NCBI GenBank assembly: GCA_050012175.1
Contig: JBEKHR010000022.1
Location: 1 to 64,000 of the forward strand
Reading direction: 5' to 3'
DNA from: CAVROP01 sp050012175
GTDB lineage: Bacteria; Acidobacteriota; Terriglobia; UBA7540
Length of the DNA: 64,000 nt
Both the position numbers and the translations under genes were made by a program. This document shows, one piece after another, positions 1 through 9,155 of the stretch. Position 1 is the first letter of the stretch. Each line of letters begins with the position of its first letter. The notes under the pieces were generated by a model. It searched no databases. It was not told where the DNA came from and saw only the letters and a program-made list of their open reading frames with translations.

Positions 1-75
1 CCGGCTGCTGGACCACGCCGCCAAGGCGGTCCGTTCCTCGGCCGACAGAATAATCGGAGCTGCGACTCGGCTCAT
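1..75 (-). CDS. IS630-family transposase, N-terminal 25 residues (runs off the window)
   Basis: Reading leftward from the ATG at 75 gives MSRVAAPIILSAEERTAL and continues to the window edge. This matches the usual start of IS630-family DDE transposases, where a short polar N-terminus and 'IxLSxEER..L' lead into the helix-turn-helix. Only 25 codons are visible, so whether the element is intact cannot be judged. The family moves by cut-and-paste into TA dinucleotides. The call rests on a short motif. Confidence 0.55.
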   Translation of the reverse strand, partial: MSRVAAPIILSAEERTALAAWSSSR

Positions 76-134
76 GCACTCAAGCATACTGGCCTTACCT
101 GTATAAGTCAAGGTAATTATGGGACACCACACTA
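76..134. mobile_element. Probable outer end of the IS630-type element
   Basis: The 57 bases beyond the transposase start end in a gggacaccacac string followed by TA at 133-134. IS630 elements duplicate a TA target and often carry a GACACC-type terminal repeat close to the transposase start. The boundary is inferred because the other end lies outside the window. Confidence 0.35.
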
Positions 135-386
135 GCGATGACTCAATCGCAAAGAGGGTCTGCCCCCGAGCTTTTCTTGCTGCTTGCCGAGCCGCATTTT
201 CGGCGGTCCCGCAGAGCGGGACTGCCCTTCCGAAGGCCCGGCGAAGAACGGCAGAGCGTGGTGAGAAATCCAGGCTAGTCTCGTTCCGACCCGCTACCCC
301 CAAAAATCCCGCTCAGCATCGACGATCAGGGCTCGAAACCGATTCTCGGAATAACTGGTGAGAAAAGCGGGCTAGAATGAAGCCTG
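135..386. other. Non-coding spacer
   Basis: No convincing gene is present. A short perfect hairpin (GTCCCGC, 3-base loop, GCGGGAC) lies at 206-222. The open frame at 119-361 lacks a ribosome-binding site, crosses the inferred insertion-sequence end and has arginine-rich, non-protein-like composition. Confidence 0.4.
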
Positions 387-1844
387 TTACGTAGGACGAC
401 GCAGTTGGACACCCGCGGTTGTGACATAGTATTTCGCGATCATATTGGGTCGCTCCCACACCGGCATCGATTCTGGCGATTTCAAATACTTCAGGAACTG
501 CGCTAGAACCTGGGCGAAGTGCGCCTCGTGGCCGACTCGGTAGCGATCCGGAATGCTCACGCGCAACTCATCGGCTAAGACCTCGCATTCGATACCGGGA
601 TAGGCGCCTTGCAGCCGCTCGATACGCTCTCGCAATGCCTGCCGGACCGCGGCGTGGCGCTCAGGCCCGTTAGGCGCGACGTACAATTCGGGTCGGTAGT
701 TCTCTTTGTCGGTCTGCCGTACCTCGATGCGGGCGTTGGTCCCCCGGTATACGGCATGATGAAAGTCCACGCCGGCTGGCGACTCGTAATCCCACAGTAC
801 ATTCAGGCGCACATGGATGCCCCGAATCTTGTAATCAACCTGATTGTTGCAGTAATAGTCGAATCGGTCTCCCTGGACGTAAGGGGCCAGAACGGCGGGA
901 AAACCCGCGCCCCCGGTAATCTGCCGAAATTGAGATGCCGTGATGGGGGTAGCCCACCGCTTGGCGCCTACTACCTTGATGTCTTCCCGATAATTGATGG
1001 CTTGATTTGGAAAAAGCGTCCACTGGACCAGATCCACCAGGTGGGTGCCGACGTCGGTGAGGCCCTCCCCCTCCTCCTGGATGTCAAAGAAAGACAGCGG
1101 GCGCAGGCTCGGGAGCCCTGCGACAGTCTTCATGATGTGATGGACGCTTTCCATGAAGACGCCGGGATGGTTATCCGAGGTCGGTACAATCGAGCCGAGG
1201 ATCGCTGGGTCATTCACGAGTTCTCTCTGAATGATCGTGGTAATCTCGTACCGCTCGGTCATCATATCGTAGCCGACCAGGCCCTTATGATCGGCAACGT
1301 CCAGAGCGGACTCAAGAGCGTGAAGATCTTCGGCCCGGATAATCCAAGGCTTGTCCGCTAACACATTCAAGCCCGCATCAAGAGACGCTTTGATCTTATC
1401 GATCTTGCCGCGATTGCGGCCGGAAAGCACCACGACATTGCCAGGCCGTGCGGAAAGCATCTCGTCGAGCGACCGAGGGCTGCAGTGGACATCGAGTTCC
1501 CAGTTCGTCGGGTTGTCGGCTCTGGTGTTGAATTGTTCGATACGACTCAAGTGCGCCAGGAGATCGGGGCCGAGAGGAGCGTAGATAGAAACGCGTTTCG
1601 CGATCCCTGGCAGCATCTCTTTTTGAACCAGAGCCGCGTGGAAGTGGGCGGGATCGAGCGTAATGAGTCTAACTTCGGTTGAAGCTTCCATATGCTCGGC
1701 TATTCGCGGAGGGAGCCGCCCACGGCCAACTGCGGTCGGGGGTTGCGCCGCGGGCGGGGCAGAGGCTGTTGCGGAGCCTCCGAGCAGAGCGGTTATTCCT
1801 GCACTCTTCAAGAATTCCCGCCGGTCAATTTGCTCATCCTGCAT
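387..1844 (-). CDS. Tat-exported Gfo/Idh/MocA-family oxidoreductase
   Basis: A putative NAD(P)-dependent sugar oxidoreductase. The ATG at 1844 begins a twin-arginine leader (MQDEQIDRREFLKSAG), so the enzyme is probably exported. A Rossmann-type domain follows, with an ADKPW segment where the family normally has EKP, and then the mixed alpha/beta substrate domain. About 485 residues. The same frame stays open upstream to an ATG at 1991 that overlaps the preceding stop as ATGA, but those extra 49 codons are a fragment of an unrelated enolase-family gene (separate entry). I prefer 1844 because it places the Tat signal at the N-terminus, although no good Shine-Dalgarno precedes it. It is grouped with a second Gfo/Idh enzyme and a ThuA-like protein, a combination known from periplasmic 3-keto-sugar metabolism. 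The substrate is unknown. Confidence 0.75.
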   Translation of the reverse strand: MQDEQIDRREFLKSAGITALLGGSATASAPPAAQPPTAVGRGRLPPRIAEHMEASTEVRLITLDPAHFHAALVQKEMLPGIAKRVSIYAPLGPDLLAHLSRIEQFNTRADNPTNWELDVHCSPRSLDEMLSARPGNVVVLSGRNRGKIDKIKASLDAGLNVLADKPWIIRAEDLHALESALDVADHKGLVGYDMMTERYEITTIIQRELVNDPAILGSIVPTSDNHPGVFMESVHHIMKTVAGLPSLRPLSFFDIQEEGEGLTDVGTHLVDLVQWTLFPNQAINYREDIKVVGAKRWATPITASQFRQITGGAGFPAVLAPYVQGDRFDYYCNNQVDYKIRGIHVRLNVLWDYESPAGVDFHHAVYRGTNARIEVRQTDKENYRPELYVAPNGPERHAAVRQALRERIERLQGAYPGIECEVLADELRVSIPDRYRVGHEAHFAQVLAQFLKYLKSPESMPVWERPNMIAKYYVTTAGVQLRRPT

Positions 1845-1991
1845 TATCGGCCCGTTGTCAGTCTCCACCTCGGCGGTCGGGCGTGCAAACCCGCCCCCGT
1901 GGCAGCCGTTGGCGTGGCGCAACGGCGTTTCGAGCGGAACCGCAACGGTGGTCGCGCGGACGTCGCGGATCTTCCGATTGTCCCCGTTCAT
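1845..1991 (-). pseudogene. 5' fragment of an enolase-superfamily (glucarate-dehydratase-like) gene fused in frame to the oxidoreductase
   Basis: The encoded segment KIRDVRATTVAVPLETPLRH and the following residues parallel the first ~42 residues of the intact enolase-family protein at 16577-17821 (KIKDVRATTVSVPLEAPLRH), including the shared GCH and EVETD positions. The DNA of the two stretches also aligns along its length with scattered substitutions. Similarity stops abruptly just before the oxidoreductase leader. This looks like a recombination relic, from this genome or a relative, that supplied an in-frame 5' extension. Translation from 1991 would bury the Tat signal about 50 residues in. 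Confidence 0.7.
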
Positions 1992-3409
1992 GCCTGCTTC
2001 GATAGCACGTAGTCGGTGCCGTAGGGCGCGCGCTGCGGGCGGGAAAGCAGGGCGTTCGCCTCCTCATCGTTGACGTAGCGTTCCGCCTGCGGGTCCCACT
2101 TGAGTTCGCGATTCAGTTTCATGGCCGCGTGGGCCAGCAGGCAGGCGGTACAGGAACGATGGCCCACTTCCGCCGGCGCCGCCGGCGGCTTGCGCGTCTT
2201 GATGCTGGCCAGCCAGTCCAGGTGATGATCGTTCTTGGGGCTATGGTGCAGGTGGATTTCGTCGTCCTTAATGCCGGCCCGGAGCATCTTCAGGTCGCTC
2301 GCATCCAGCGCCGCGTTGCGGGACTTTACCGCGGCCGGATCGCTGGCGGTGACGGGCGCGCCGCGCGTGACCCAAATCCAGCCGTCTTCACCGATGAACT
2401 TGACGCCGGTCGGATACTTCTCGCTGATATATATATCGGCGCCGTTGGCATATTTCGCCCGCACGTGAAACGGGCCATGGACGTCCCACAACCCCTTCTT
2501 GGGGAACTCAGCGCTGGCGACGATCTCCACCGGTCCGGTGTATTCGGTGTCCATGGCCCAGTGTGCCGTGTCGATGTGATGCGCGCCCCAGCCGGTGATC
2601 ATGCCGGCGCCGAATTGCTCGCAGCGCAGCCAGCCCGGGCGGTCGTAGCGAACCTTTGAGGTCGCTGCCTGCGGATGCACGCGTTTTTCCGTGTAATAAA
2701 CCACGGGCGTGGAGCCAAGCCACATGTCGTAGTTCAAGTTCGACGGCACGGGCATTTCCGGTTCCACATCCCCAGAGGGATCCACCGGCAATCCAATCAG
2801 GACCTGTTGAACTTTGCCGATGCGGCCATTGCGAACCAACTCGCAGGCATAGCGAAAGTTGTAGTCCGATCGTTGCTGGCTTCCCTGCTGGAAAATGCGG
2901 CCCGTCCGCTTCATGGTATCCGCCATCTGGCGGCCTTCCTTGATGGTCAGCGAAGCGGGCTTTTGGAGATAGATGTCTTTGCCGGCCAACGCCGCTTCCA
3001 TAGCGGGCTGGGCGTGCCAGTGATCGGGCGTGCTGATGCACACCGCATCGATGCTCTTGTCTTGAAGCATCTCGCGATAATCGCCGTAGGTTTTGAGCTC
3101 CGCGTACTTCCCTGCTCCGAACTTCTTCGCGTAGGCCTGTTCGAGCAAATTCTTCGCGTCGGCAATGCGGACCGTATCCAGGTCGCACACGGCCACATAG
3201 CGGGCCACATCGCTATTTCTAAGGATGCCCCTGAATTCGGAGTCGCGGGCGATGCGGCCGCAGCCGATCTGCGCCACCTGGATCATGTTGTTCGGTGCGC
3301 TCCGGCCGAAAACGCGGGCCGGGACAATGGTGGGAAATCCGATGGCCGCGGCTGCGGTGAGCGAGCCTTTCAGGAATCGTCGTCGCGATGTCGTCTTTTC
3401 GAAATGCAT
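1988..3409 (-). CDS. Tat-exported Gfo/Idh/MocA-family oxidoreductase
   Basis: About 473 residues. The ATG at 3409 follows a clear GGAGGTGA ribosome-binding site and starts a twin-arginine leader (TTSRRRFLKGSLTAAAA). The mature protein opens with the dinucleotide-binding strand VAQIGCGRIARDSEF, has LQKPASL at the family's EKP position, and ends with the GFO/IDH C-terminal domain. A longer frame reaches 3484 but would place 25 residues ahead of the leader. The stop overlaps the ATG at 1991 by four bases, consistent with co-translation with the next oxidoreductase frame. Probably oxidises a sugar or glycoside outside the cytoplasm. The exact substrate cannot be read from the sequence. Confidence 0.85.
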   Translation of the reverse strand: MHFEKTTSRRRFLKGSLTAAAAIGFPTIVPARVFGRSAPNNMIQVAQIGCGRIARDSEFRGILRNSDVARYVAVCDLDTVRIADAKNLLEQAYAKKFGAGKYAELKTYGDYREMLQDKSIDAVCISTPDHWHAQPAMEAALAGKDIYLQKPASLTIKEGRQMADTMKRTGRIFQQGSQQRSDYNFRYACELVRNGRIGKVQQVLIGLPVDPSGDVEPEMPVPSNLNYDMWLGSTPVVYYTEKRVHPQAATSKVRYDRPGWLRCEQFGAGMITGWGAHHIDTAHWAMDTEYTGPVEIVASAEFPKKGLWDVHGPFHVRAKYANGADIYISEKYPTGVKFIGEDGWIWVTRGAPVTASDPAAVKSRNAALDASDLKMLRAGIKDDEIHLHHSPKNDHHLDWLASIKTRKPPAAPAEVGHRSCTACLLAHAAMKLNRELKWDPQAERYVNDEEANALLSRPQRAPYGTDYVLSKQA

Positions 3410-3428
3410 GATCTCACCTCCAAACTTC

Positions 3429-3508
3429 AGTGACAAGTGAAGAGTGACGAGTGGCGAGCGTACACGGCTCGTCTCACTGGTCACTTGTCACTTTTCACTC
3501 GTCACTGT
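3429..3508. repeat. Inverted arrays of degenerate heptamers (AGTGACN / TCACTNN)
   Basis: Four consecutive heptamers (AGTGACA, AGTGAAG, AGTGACG, AGTGGCG) fill 3429-3456. Five complementary ones (TCACTGG, TCACTTG, TCACTTT, TCACTCG, TCACTGT) fill 3474-3508. The arms can pair with a 17-base spacer, so transcripts could fold into a long imperfect hairpin between the ThuA-like gene and the oxidoreductase. Arrays with the same 7-base period but other words occur at 30240, 32163, 45201 and 52159. Confidence 0.8.
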
Positions 3509-3513
3509 TCTTT

Positions 3514-5079
3514 TCACTTCCCTCCCATGGCCCAAAGAATTCCACCCAGGATCTGGTTGTATAGAAGGGGGTTGGAATAGTCCGCCTTATTGTGGCCGAG
3601 GGCAAGGTAATACTCCCGGCCACCGTCGAAATAGTGATACCAGGAGAGTGGCAGAGAGTCGCCGAATTCTTCGTCGGGATGCTTCGCCTTATCGGGATCA
3701 TCGAGTTTGGTACGATCGGTGACCAACAGCACATGAATATCCGGGTTGAGGTGGTCGAGTAAGTAACACTCATCCTTCCATTCGAACGTGGCAGGCAATT
3801 TCCGGGTGGCCGGAAAGTCCGCATCCTTTACCCGGACAAGAAACACCTGCTGGTGTGGGTGGCGCACGAACTTCCCACCCAGCACTGACCAGAAATACGG
3901 CCAGTCGCGCTCCGAGCCCGAGGCGGAGTGGATGCCCACAAAGCCGCCGCCGGACTCGATGTAATGCTTAAAAGCGTTCCGCTGGGAGTCGTTCAAGAAC
4001 GCTTCGTTATTGGTGTTCGCAAACACCACAGCCTTGTACTGTTTCAGGGTTGAGTCCGCGAAGAAGAGCGGATCATCCGTCACATCCACCTCGAATCCGT
4101 TCTCCGCACCCATTTTCTTGATGGCTTCAACGCTCGATTGAATGTTGTCGTGAACGTAGCCTTTGCCGTTGTGTGTGTAAACCAGGACGTGCTCTTCCGT
4201 CAGGCCCGCACTCGATGAACTTCCCGAGAGCGATACGCGGAACTTCATGGTCAGAGGCACCTGGCTGTCCAGGCGGCGCAATTCCAGTCCGGGATATTCC
4301 ACCCCCACGAATCCGTAATGGCGCAAGCACCAACCGTTGGGCGCCACGGGGTTGGAAGGATCTTCGGTGACGCGCGTGGTGGCCATCTTGCCACCAAAAT
4401 TGCCGGTCAGCTCCGCCCAAGCCGCGGGGACGCGGTCGCTGTCGGGCGCGTCCTCCTGCGCTGCGGTGCGAATCTTGGTTTCGGCGCGCGGAGCGAAGCG
4501 GATTTCCAGCCCTCCGCCATAACCCTTATCGTGTTCGTGCGTGCCGCCGATCGCCACCTCCGCGCCCGCCGAATGCAGGGTGATGGTGATGTCGAGGTCG
4601 CGGCGCCCGTCCACAATGGGATGCGCGACGATCTCCACGTTCTCTTGCACCACCTTGCGATCGCCCACGTACCAGCCGTCCTGAAACGCCAGCACCGCCT
4701 TGTCCTTGCCGGCTTCCTTGCGCTCCCACTTCTCGAACCGGTCCAGGATGCCCTTGATCGTCCAAAGGTCGTAAGTCTTGCCATCCACAACGACGACGGG
4801 CCACATCCAACTGATACCGCGGTGGTGGGGATGATCCTTGGGAAAATCATCGGTGACCACCACGCCGTTGGGCGCGTAGACGGGAGAGAGATAGCAGCAG
4901 CGGGCGCGATCCGGCGCTGTACCTTCTTTGAGCATGGTTCCGTAATTGTAGACAAACACCGGCGAGCCATTTTCCGTCAACTCGACCGACTTGGAGTTCA
5001 GATCGTGGAACTGGAACTGCCCCATCGCCACACCCGGCGCGACCGCCAGCGCAAGTAAGGAAAAAATCAGAGTCTTCAA
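3514..5079 (-). CDS. Secreted PmoA-like (DUF6807) / ThuA-like two-domain protein
   Basis: 521 residues starting at a TTG (5077-5079) behind a GAGGTGAG ribosome-binding site. Residues 1-20 form a signal peptide ending AMG-Q. The N-terminal ~300 residues resemble the PmoA/DUF6807 family (DDFPKDHPHHRGISWMW, with several conserved His). From about residue 310 the protein is ThuA-like, a class I glutamine-amidotransferase-like fold (AVVFANTNNEAF, GGGFVGIHSASGS, LGHNKADYSNPLL). ThuA-type proteins act with Gfo/Idh oxidoreductases in trehalose and keto-glycoside metabolism, and two such oxidoreductases lie directly downstream on the same strand. No direct evidence shows the substrate. Confidence 0.8.
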   Translation of the reverse strand: MKTLIFSLLALAVAPGVAMGQFQFHDLNSKSVELTENGSPVFVYNYGTMLKEGTAPDRARCCYLSPVYAPNGVVVTDDFPKDHPHHRGISWMWPVVVVDGKTYDLWTIKGILDRFEKWERKEAGKDKAVLAFQDGWYVGDRKVVQENVEIVAHPIVDGRRDLDITITLHSAGAEVAIGGTHEHDKGYGGGLEIRFAPRAETKIRTAAQEDAPDSDRVPAAWAELTGNFGGKMATTRVTEDPSNPVAPNGWCLRHYGFVGVEYPGLELRRLDSQVPLTMKFRVSLSGSSSSAGLTEEHVLVYTHNGKGYVHDNIQSSVEAIKKMGAENGFEVDVTDDPLFFADSTLKQYKAVVFANTNNEAFLNDSQRNAFKHYIESGGGFVGIHSASGSERDWPYFWSVLGGKFVRHPHQQVFLVRVKDADFPATRKLPATFEWKDECYLLDHLNPDIHVLLVTDRTKLDDPDKAKHPDEEFGDSLPLSWYHYFDGGREYYLALGHNKADYSNPLLYNQILGGILWAMGGK

Positions 5080-5469
5080 GTTCTCACCTCTCTTCCTATC
5101 AATCCGTCAGTCGCGGGGGGTGTTTGTGGAATGGTCCGCACAAGGCTGACGTCCGTTTAGGTCCAACGGTGCTGGGAAGGCTGTCCAACATCCCTGCTTG
5201 CTTCCGGCTCTGGCGCTTGAGGTGACTTGGAACCAACTAGCGAAGCCCTGTTTCGCACAAACGTGCCAGTTTGTCAAGGCCGAGCAAGGACCGTGCTTTG
5301 CGATCGTCCAACTTTCCTGTTTTAGTTCCGGCGAGGCTCGGTTTAGGTTCGGCGTCGGCGGCAAAGGACTGCGATAGCCCCGTCCTTCTGCCCGTGGGAG
5401 CGGGGGAGGGCCCCCCAAGACTTGGAGAGGCCCCTTTCCCGCCGGTTTTCTTCTGGCCTGCTCTGACTC
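5080..5469. other. Spacer between the TonB-receptor locus and the ThuA-like gene
   Basis: 390 bases without a supportable gene. It should hold the promoter for the minus-strand ThuA/oxidoreductase genes. The short frames here have no ribosome-binding site and cross GC-rich low-complexity sequence (5395-5450). Confidence 0.4.
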
Positions 5470-8400
5470 TCAGAACGAAAGTTTCAGCGCGAAGCGGATC
5501 TGCCGGTCCGGTCCACCCGCGTATCCTGTAATAGGTTGTATCGTCGAGCTGATGATGTCGTAACCACCGTAACTTGTAACCGCTCCATTGGCGAATTTGG
5601 CGTTCGATACGGTTGCTCCGGGATTGCCAAAATTGGGCGTATTGGTAAGGCCGTAGGCCTCCGCCCGGAATTGCAGCTTAAAACGTTCGGTCAGGGTGAA
5701 GTCGCGAACCAAGCTGAGGTTTATGTTGAAGAATCCCGGACCCCGCACAGTGTTCCTCCCGGTCGTGCCAAATCGCACCGCCGTAACCGGTGCAAATGCC
5801 ATCGGATCGAAGTAAGGTGAATTGGCGCCATGGCCTCCGAGGATGGCGACTTGGGGTTTGACTTGGTCGGCGGCTTGGCTGTTGCCAGGGGCATTGAGGG
5901 AGCTGCCGGAGGAACCGATTGTGAACGGCGTGCCGCTTTCACGGCTCAGAACGGGACTCAGGTTCCACCCGCCGAGAATCGCTGCGCCCGCGCCCTTCGT
6001 CACCCAGTGCTGGTTGTGGCCAAACGGCGAATCATATACCGCATACATTTGGAAGTTGTGCGTGCGGTCGTAACCAGCGAGAGCTTTGTTCCGGTATAGG
6101 ATCGGCGCATAGGCAAAAGTCACATTGCTGTTAGCTTCGGTATCATTATTGTCGATGGTCTTCGAATAGGTATAGACAACCCCTACTTGAGAGCCGGCCA
6201 CCCGCCGCGTGAGCTGGGTCTCCAAAGCATGGTAGCTCCCACCCGTGGAGGGTCCGTTGAAGGTGACGGCGTTGGGATTTTTAAATCCGGCTAGCTCGAG
6301 AGGAGTTCCGGCGTTGCCACCGCCGGGGCCGGCAGCGTTGTAGTTGATAAACAGGCACTCCCGAACCATATGATCACCGACATACGCGATCTGGAAGTTA
6401 AAATCCTTGCCCAAATCGCGTTGCACGGCGATATCCCATGCCTCCGTGTAGCCGCGATGGTAGGCCGACGGATAAGCGTAAGTCCCTATGTTGTTCGGCA
6501 GGGGGAACTTCCCCTGAGTCAGGTCCGGGAAGGTGAATGAAGGGATTCCTGCGGCCAGGGTGACCCCGGGAGTGGTCGGGCCGGTCCAGGTATTGGACAG
6601 GCTGCCCCCAGGCGTGTAGGAATTGGCGCCGGCGATCTGCTGCGAAATCACATTCGGGTAGATCCAGGCCATGTAAAGCAATGCATAAGGGTCGCTGCTC
6701 ATGCCATAGCCTGCACGGATGACCGTCTTTTCGTTCACGCGATAGGCAAAGCCCACGCGCGGTTCCAGTTGTCCTATGCCCGTACTCATATACGCACCCC
6801 GAGGCACCCCCCCTTCTCCCCCGAGATACGCCGTGTCCGTAGTCGGATCGTAATTACCCGACCCGTAGTGATCGTGCGTGGGGATGGGATAGAGTTCATA
6901 ACGCGCCCCGTAATTGATACTCAGCTTCTTCGTGACTTGCCAATTGTCGCGCGCGTAAAAGGCATAATTGCTGTCCCGTGTTGTGGAGGGGTTCACATAG
7001 ACGTAATCCTTCCCCAAGCCATACGGCAGGCCCAGAAGGAAATCCGCCCACGTGTTGTAAGCATTCGACGCGGCTCCTCCCTTCAATGACGTCACGCCTC
7101 CGGTGAAACTGAATCCGCCCCGCACACCGTACATAAGTTGGCCCTGGAAACGGTTCATGTCATGGCGGCCCTAGGTGCCGCCGAAGCGGAAGGAGTGGGA
7201 GCTTTTCACCCAACTGAGGTTCGCGGCAACCGTGTACTGATTGTCGCGAAAGAGGAAGGGGTTGGAGACAGCATTGTTGCCCAGCGGGCTGAGACTGGTT
7301 AAACCGAAATTGGGAATGCCGCCTTGCAGCGGGTTGGCGCCATTCGTGCCGGGAATTTTCAGCGTATCCGAACCAAAGTTGGTCGAGATATCGGTATTTT
7401 GGGCAGAATAGCGTGGCCGCGTGTACCCCGCGTTGGCATCCAACAGCAGGCGGGGAGAAAAGGCGTACGTCCCGCCCAGGGCCCAATTCTGAGTCAAGCC
7501 ATACGCGTTGCCGGGTTGGGAGACGGAGCCCAGAGCATTTCCCCCGGCCTTGCCAAGCTGTTGGGGATCGAAGACATACGTCGGCTCCCCGCTGTAGCGC
7601 GCAAAAAATGTGCTCTTGTCGGAGGGAAGGTAGTTGATCTTGAGGTCCACGCTGTCGCGGTGGAACAGAAGATCGCCGACGCTCTGATAATTGTTCGCAA
7701 TCGCGCCGGCAGCTCCATAGTTCGGCGGAGGGATCAGCGCTGCCAATGTCGAGGCCGCCGTGCTGATTTCGCCCGGGGGGATGATATTGTTCGGAAACGC
7801 TGTGCGCCCCGTCCCATCAGGATTCCCGGTGGTGGGGTCGTAAATGCACCCTGCTATGTGCGTTGTATTGCAGTCAGTTCCGGCAGGTATTGCGGCCGAG
7901 AAGTTCCCTCCAACCATGGCCTGCGTGGGGATGGAAGTTATGGCGGTCCCCAGCTCGCTCAGCCGATAGCGTTCCCAATCGGCAAAGAAAAACAATTTGT
8001 TTTTCTTAATCGGCCCCCCCAGCGATATCCCGAACTGATTCAGAACGTACTTCGGAACCGTGGGGCCGTAGTAGAAATAGTTCCGGGATTGCAGAGCGCT
8101 GCTGGTGTTGTATTCGAAAGCGCTGCCATGAAAGGCGTTGGTCCCGGATTTAATCGTCACGTTGGTGACGGACCCCGCGGCATTTCCTTGCTCGGCGTCG
8201 AAGCCGCTGGTCACGATGTTCACGGCCTCGATCGCTTCCGTAGGCGGCACGTAGGCGATGAGATTCTGTTCCCAATAATTGCTGTCGATCGAGCCGTCAA
8301 TCAGGGTTATGTTGCTTGTGTCAGAGCCGCCATTCACATACATAGCCAGCGACTGCGTGGGATTCCCCGCATACGAGTGCGAGGCGAAAGGCGGAGCCGC

Positions 8401-8898
8401 TCCCGGTACCAGGACGTAGAGCACCTGGAAGTTACGATCATTTCCCAGGGGAAGACTCGTAACCTGGGTGGAGTTGAGCTGGCTCTTCACATCGCTGCGG
8501 TCCGTCTGAAGGGCCTCAACGGGCGCGGTCACCGTGATCTGCTGGCTCACACGGGCTACTTGCAGTTGGACGTCCGTCCGGCGTTCGGTGTTGGCATCCA
8601 CTCGTACGTTCTCTTGGACGAGCGTGGCGAAACCCCCGGAGGAGATCGTCACTCGATACGTGCCAGGTTGAAGGTTAGTCATCAAGTAAACTCCGCGGAC
8701 GTCAGTAACGGCCTGTGTGGCGATCCCCGTTCCAACGTTCGCTGCCTCGATTTTCGCTCCAGGAATCGGGGCATTGGACGCGTCAGTGACATTGCCGGTG
8801 AGCGAGCCGTAAAGCACCTGCGCCTTGGCAGCACCCGCGAATAGTAATAACACTATACTGAGTAAAGCAACCTTGAGTTTCATATCTTCTCGTGTCAT
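5470..8898 (-). pseudogene. Oar-like TonB-dependent receptor interrupted by one in-frame TAG
   Basis: One continuous frame of 1143 codons, stop included, broken only by TAG at 7171-7173 (codon 576). The ATG at 8898 has an AAGGAGG ribosome-binding site and is followed by a signal peptide (MKLKVALLSIVLLLFAGAAK). Next come a carboxypeptidase-regulatory domain (LYGSLTGNVTDASNAPIPGA), a plug domain (~130-260) and an outer-membrane beta-barrel ending in the typical aromatic C-terminus (IRFALKLSF). Sequence before the stop (HSFRFGGT) and after it (GRHDMNRFQGQLMYGVRGG) reads as one uninterrupted barrel strand pair, so a single base change accounts for the break. Full length agrees with the 1000-1200 residues usual for the family. 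Such receptors import or bind oligosaccharides, and the ROK regulator upstream fits a sugar-responsive locus. Recent nonsense mutation, sequencing error and readthrough all remain possible. Confidence 0.8.
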
Positions 8899-9155
8899 CA
8901 CATCCTCCTTCGCTTCAGTCAGATGATTGTTTCTTGAAATCAAGTCGCTGAGAGTAGCTCCGACCTCGATTCCACTGACCCCCGGCCCAGGCACGCAAGC
9001 GTACAGGCGAAACGCGCCGGACAGATTGAAGCCACTCACCGCCACGCGCGCTTCGTTTAAGACGTACTTTGTTGCAACCTCGCACTAAATCAGTACCTCC
9101 CCAACAATCCGGAATCACGGTTGGTGAAAAAGGCTTCACCTGGTCCGCACGCGTT

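Noticed and set aside
119..361. 80-codon frame after the insertion-sequence end
   Set aside because: No ribosome-binding site, starts inside the inferred element end, low-quality composition.
3429..3508. Possible CRISPR array
   Set aside because: Repeats are contiguous heptamers with no spacers, and no cas genes are in the window. The same applies to the other heptamer loci.
7324..8844. 506-codon open frame antisense to the TonB receptor
   Set aside because: Mirror of the receptor's codon pattern, no recognisable domain; the receptor strand has signal peptide, plug and barrel features.
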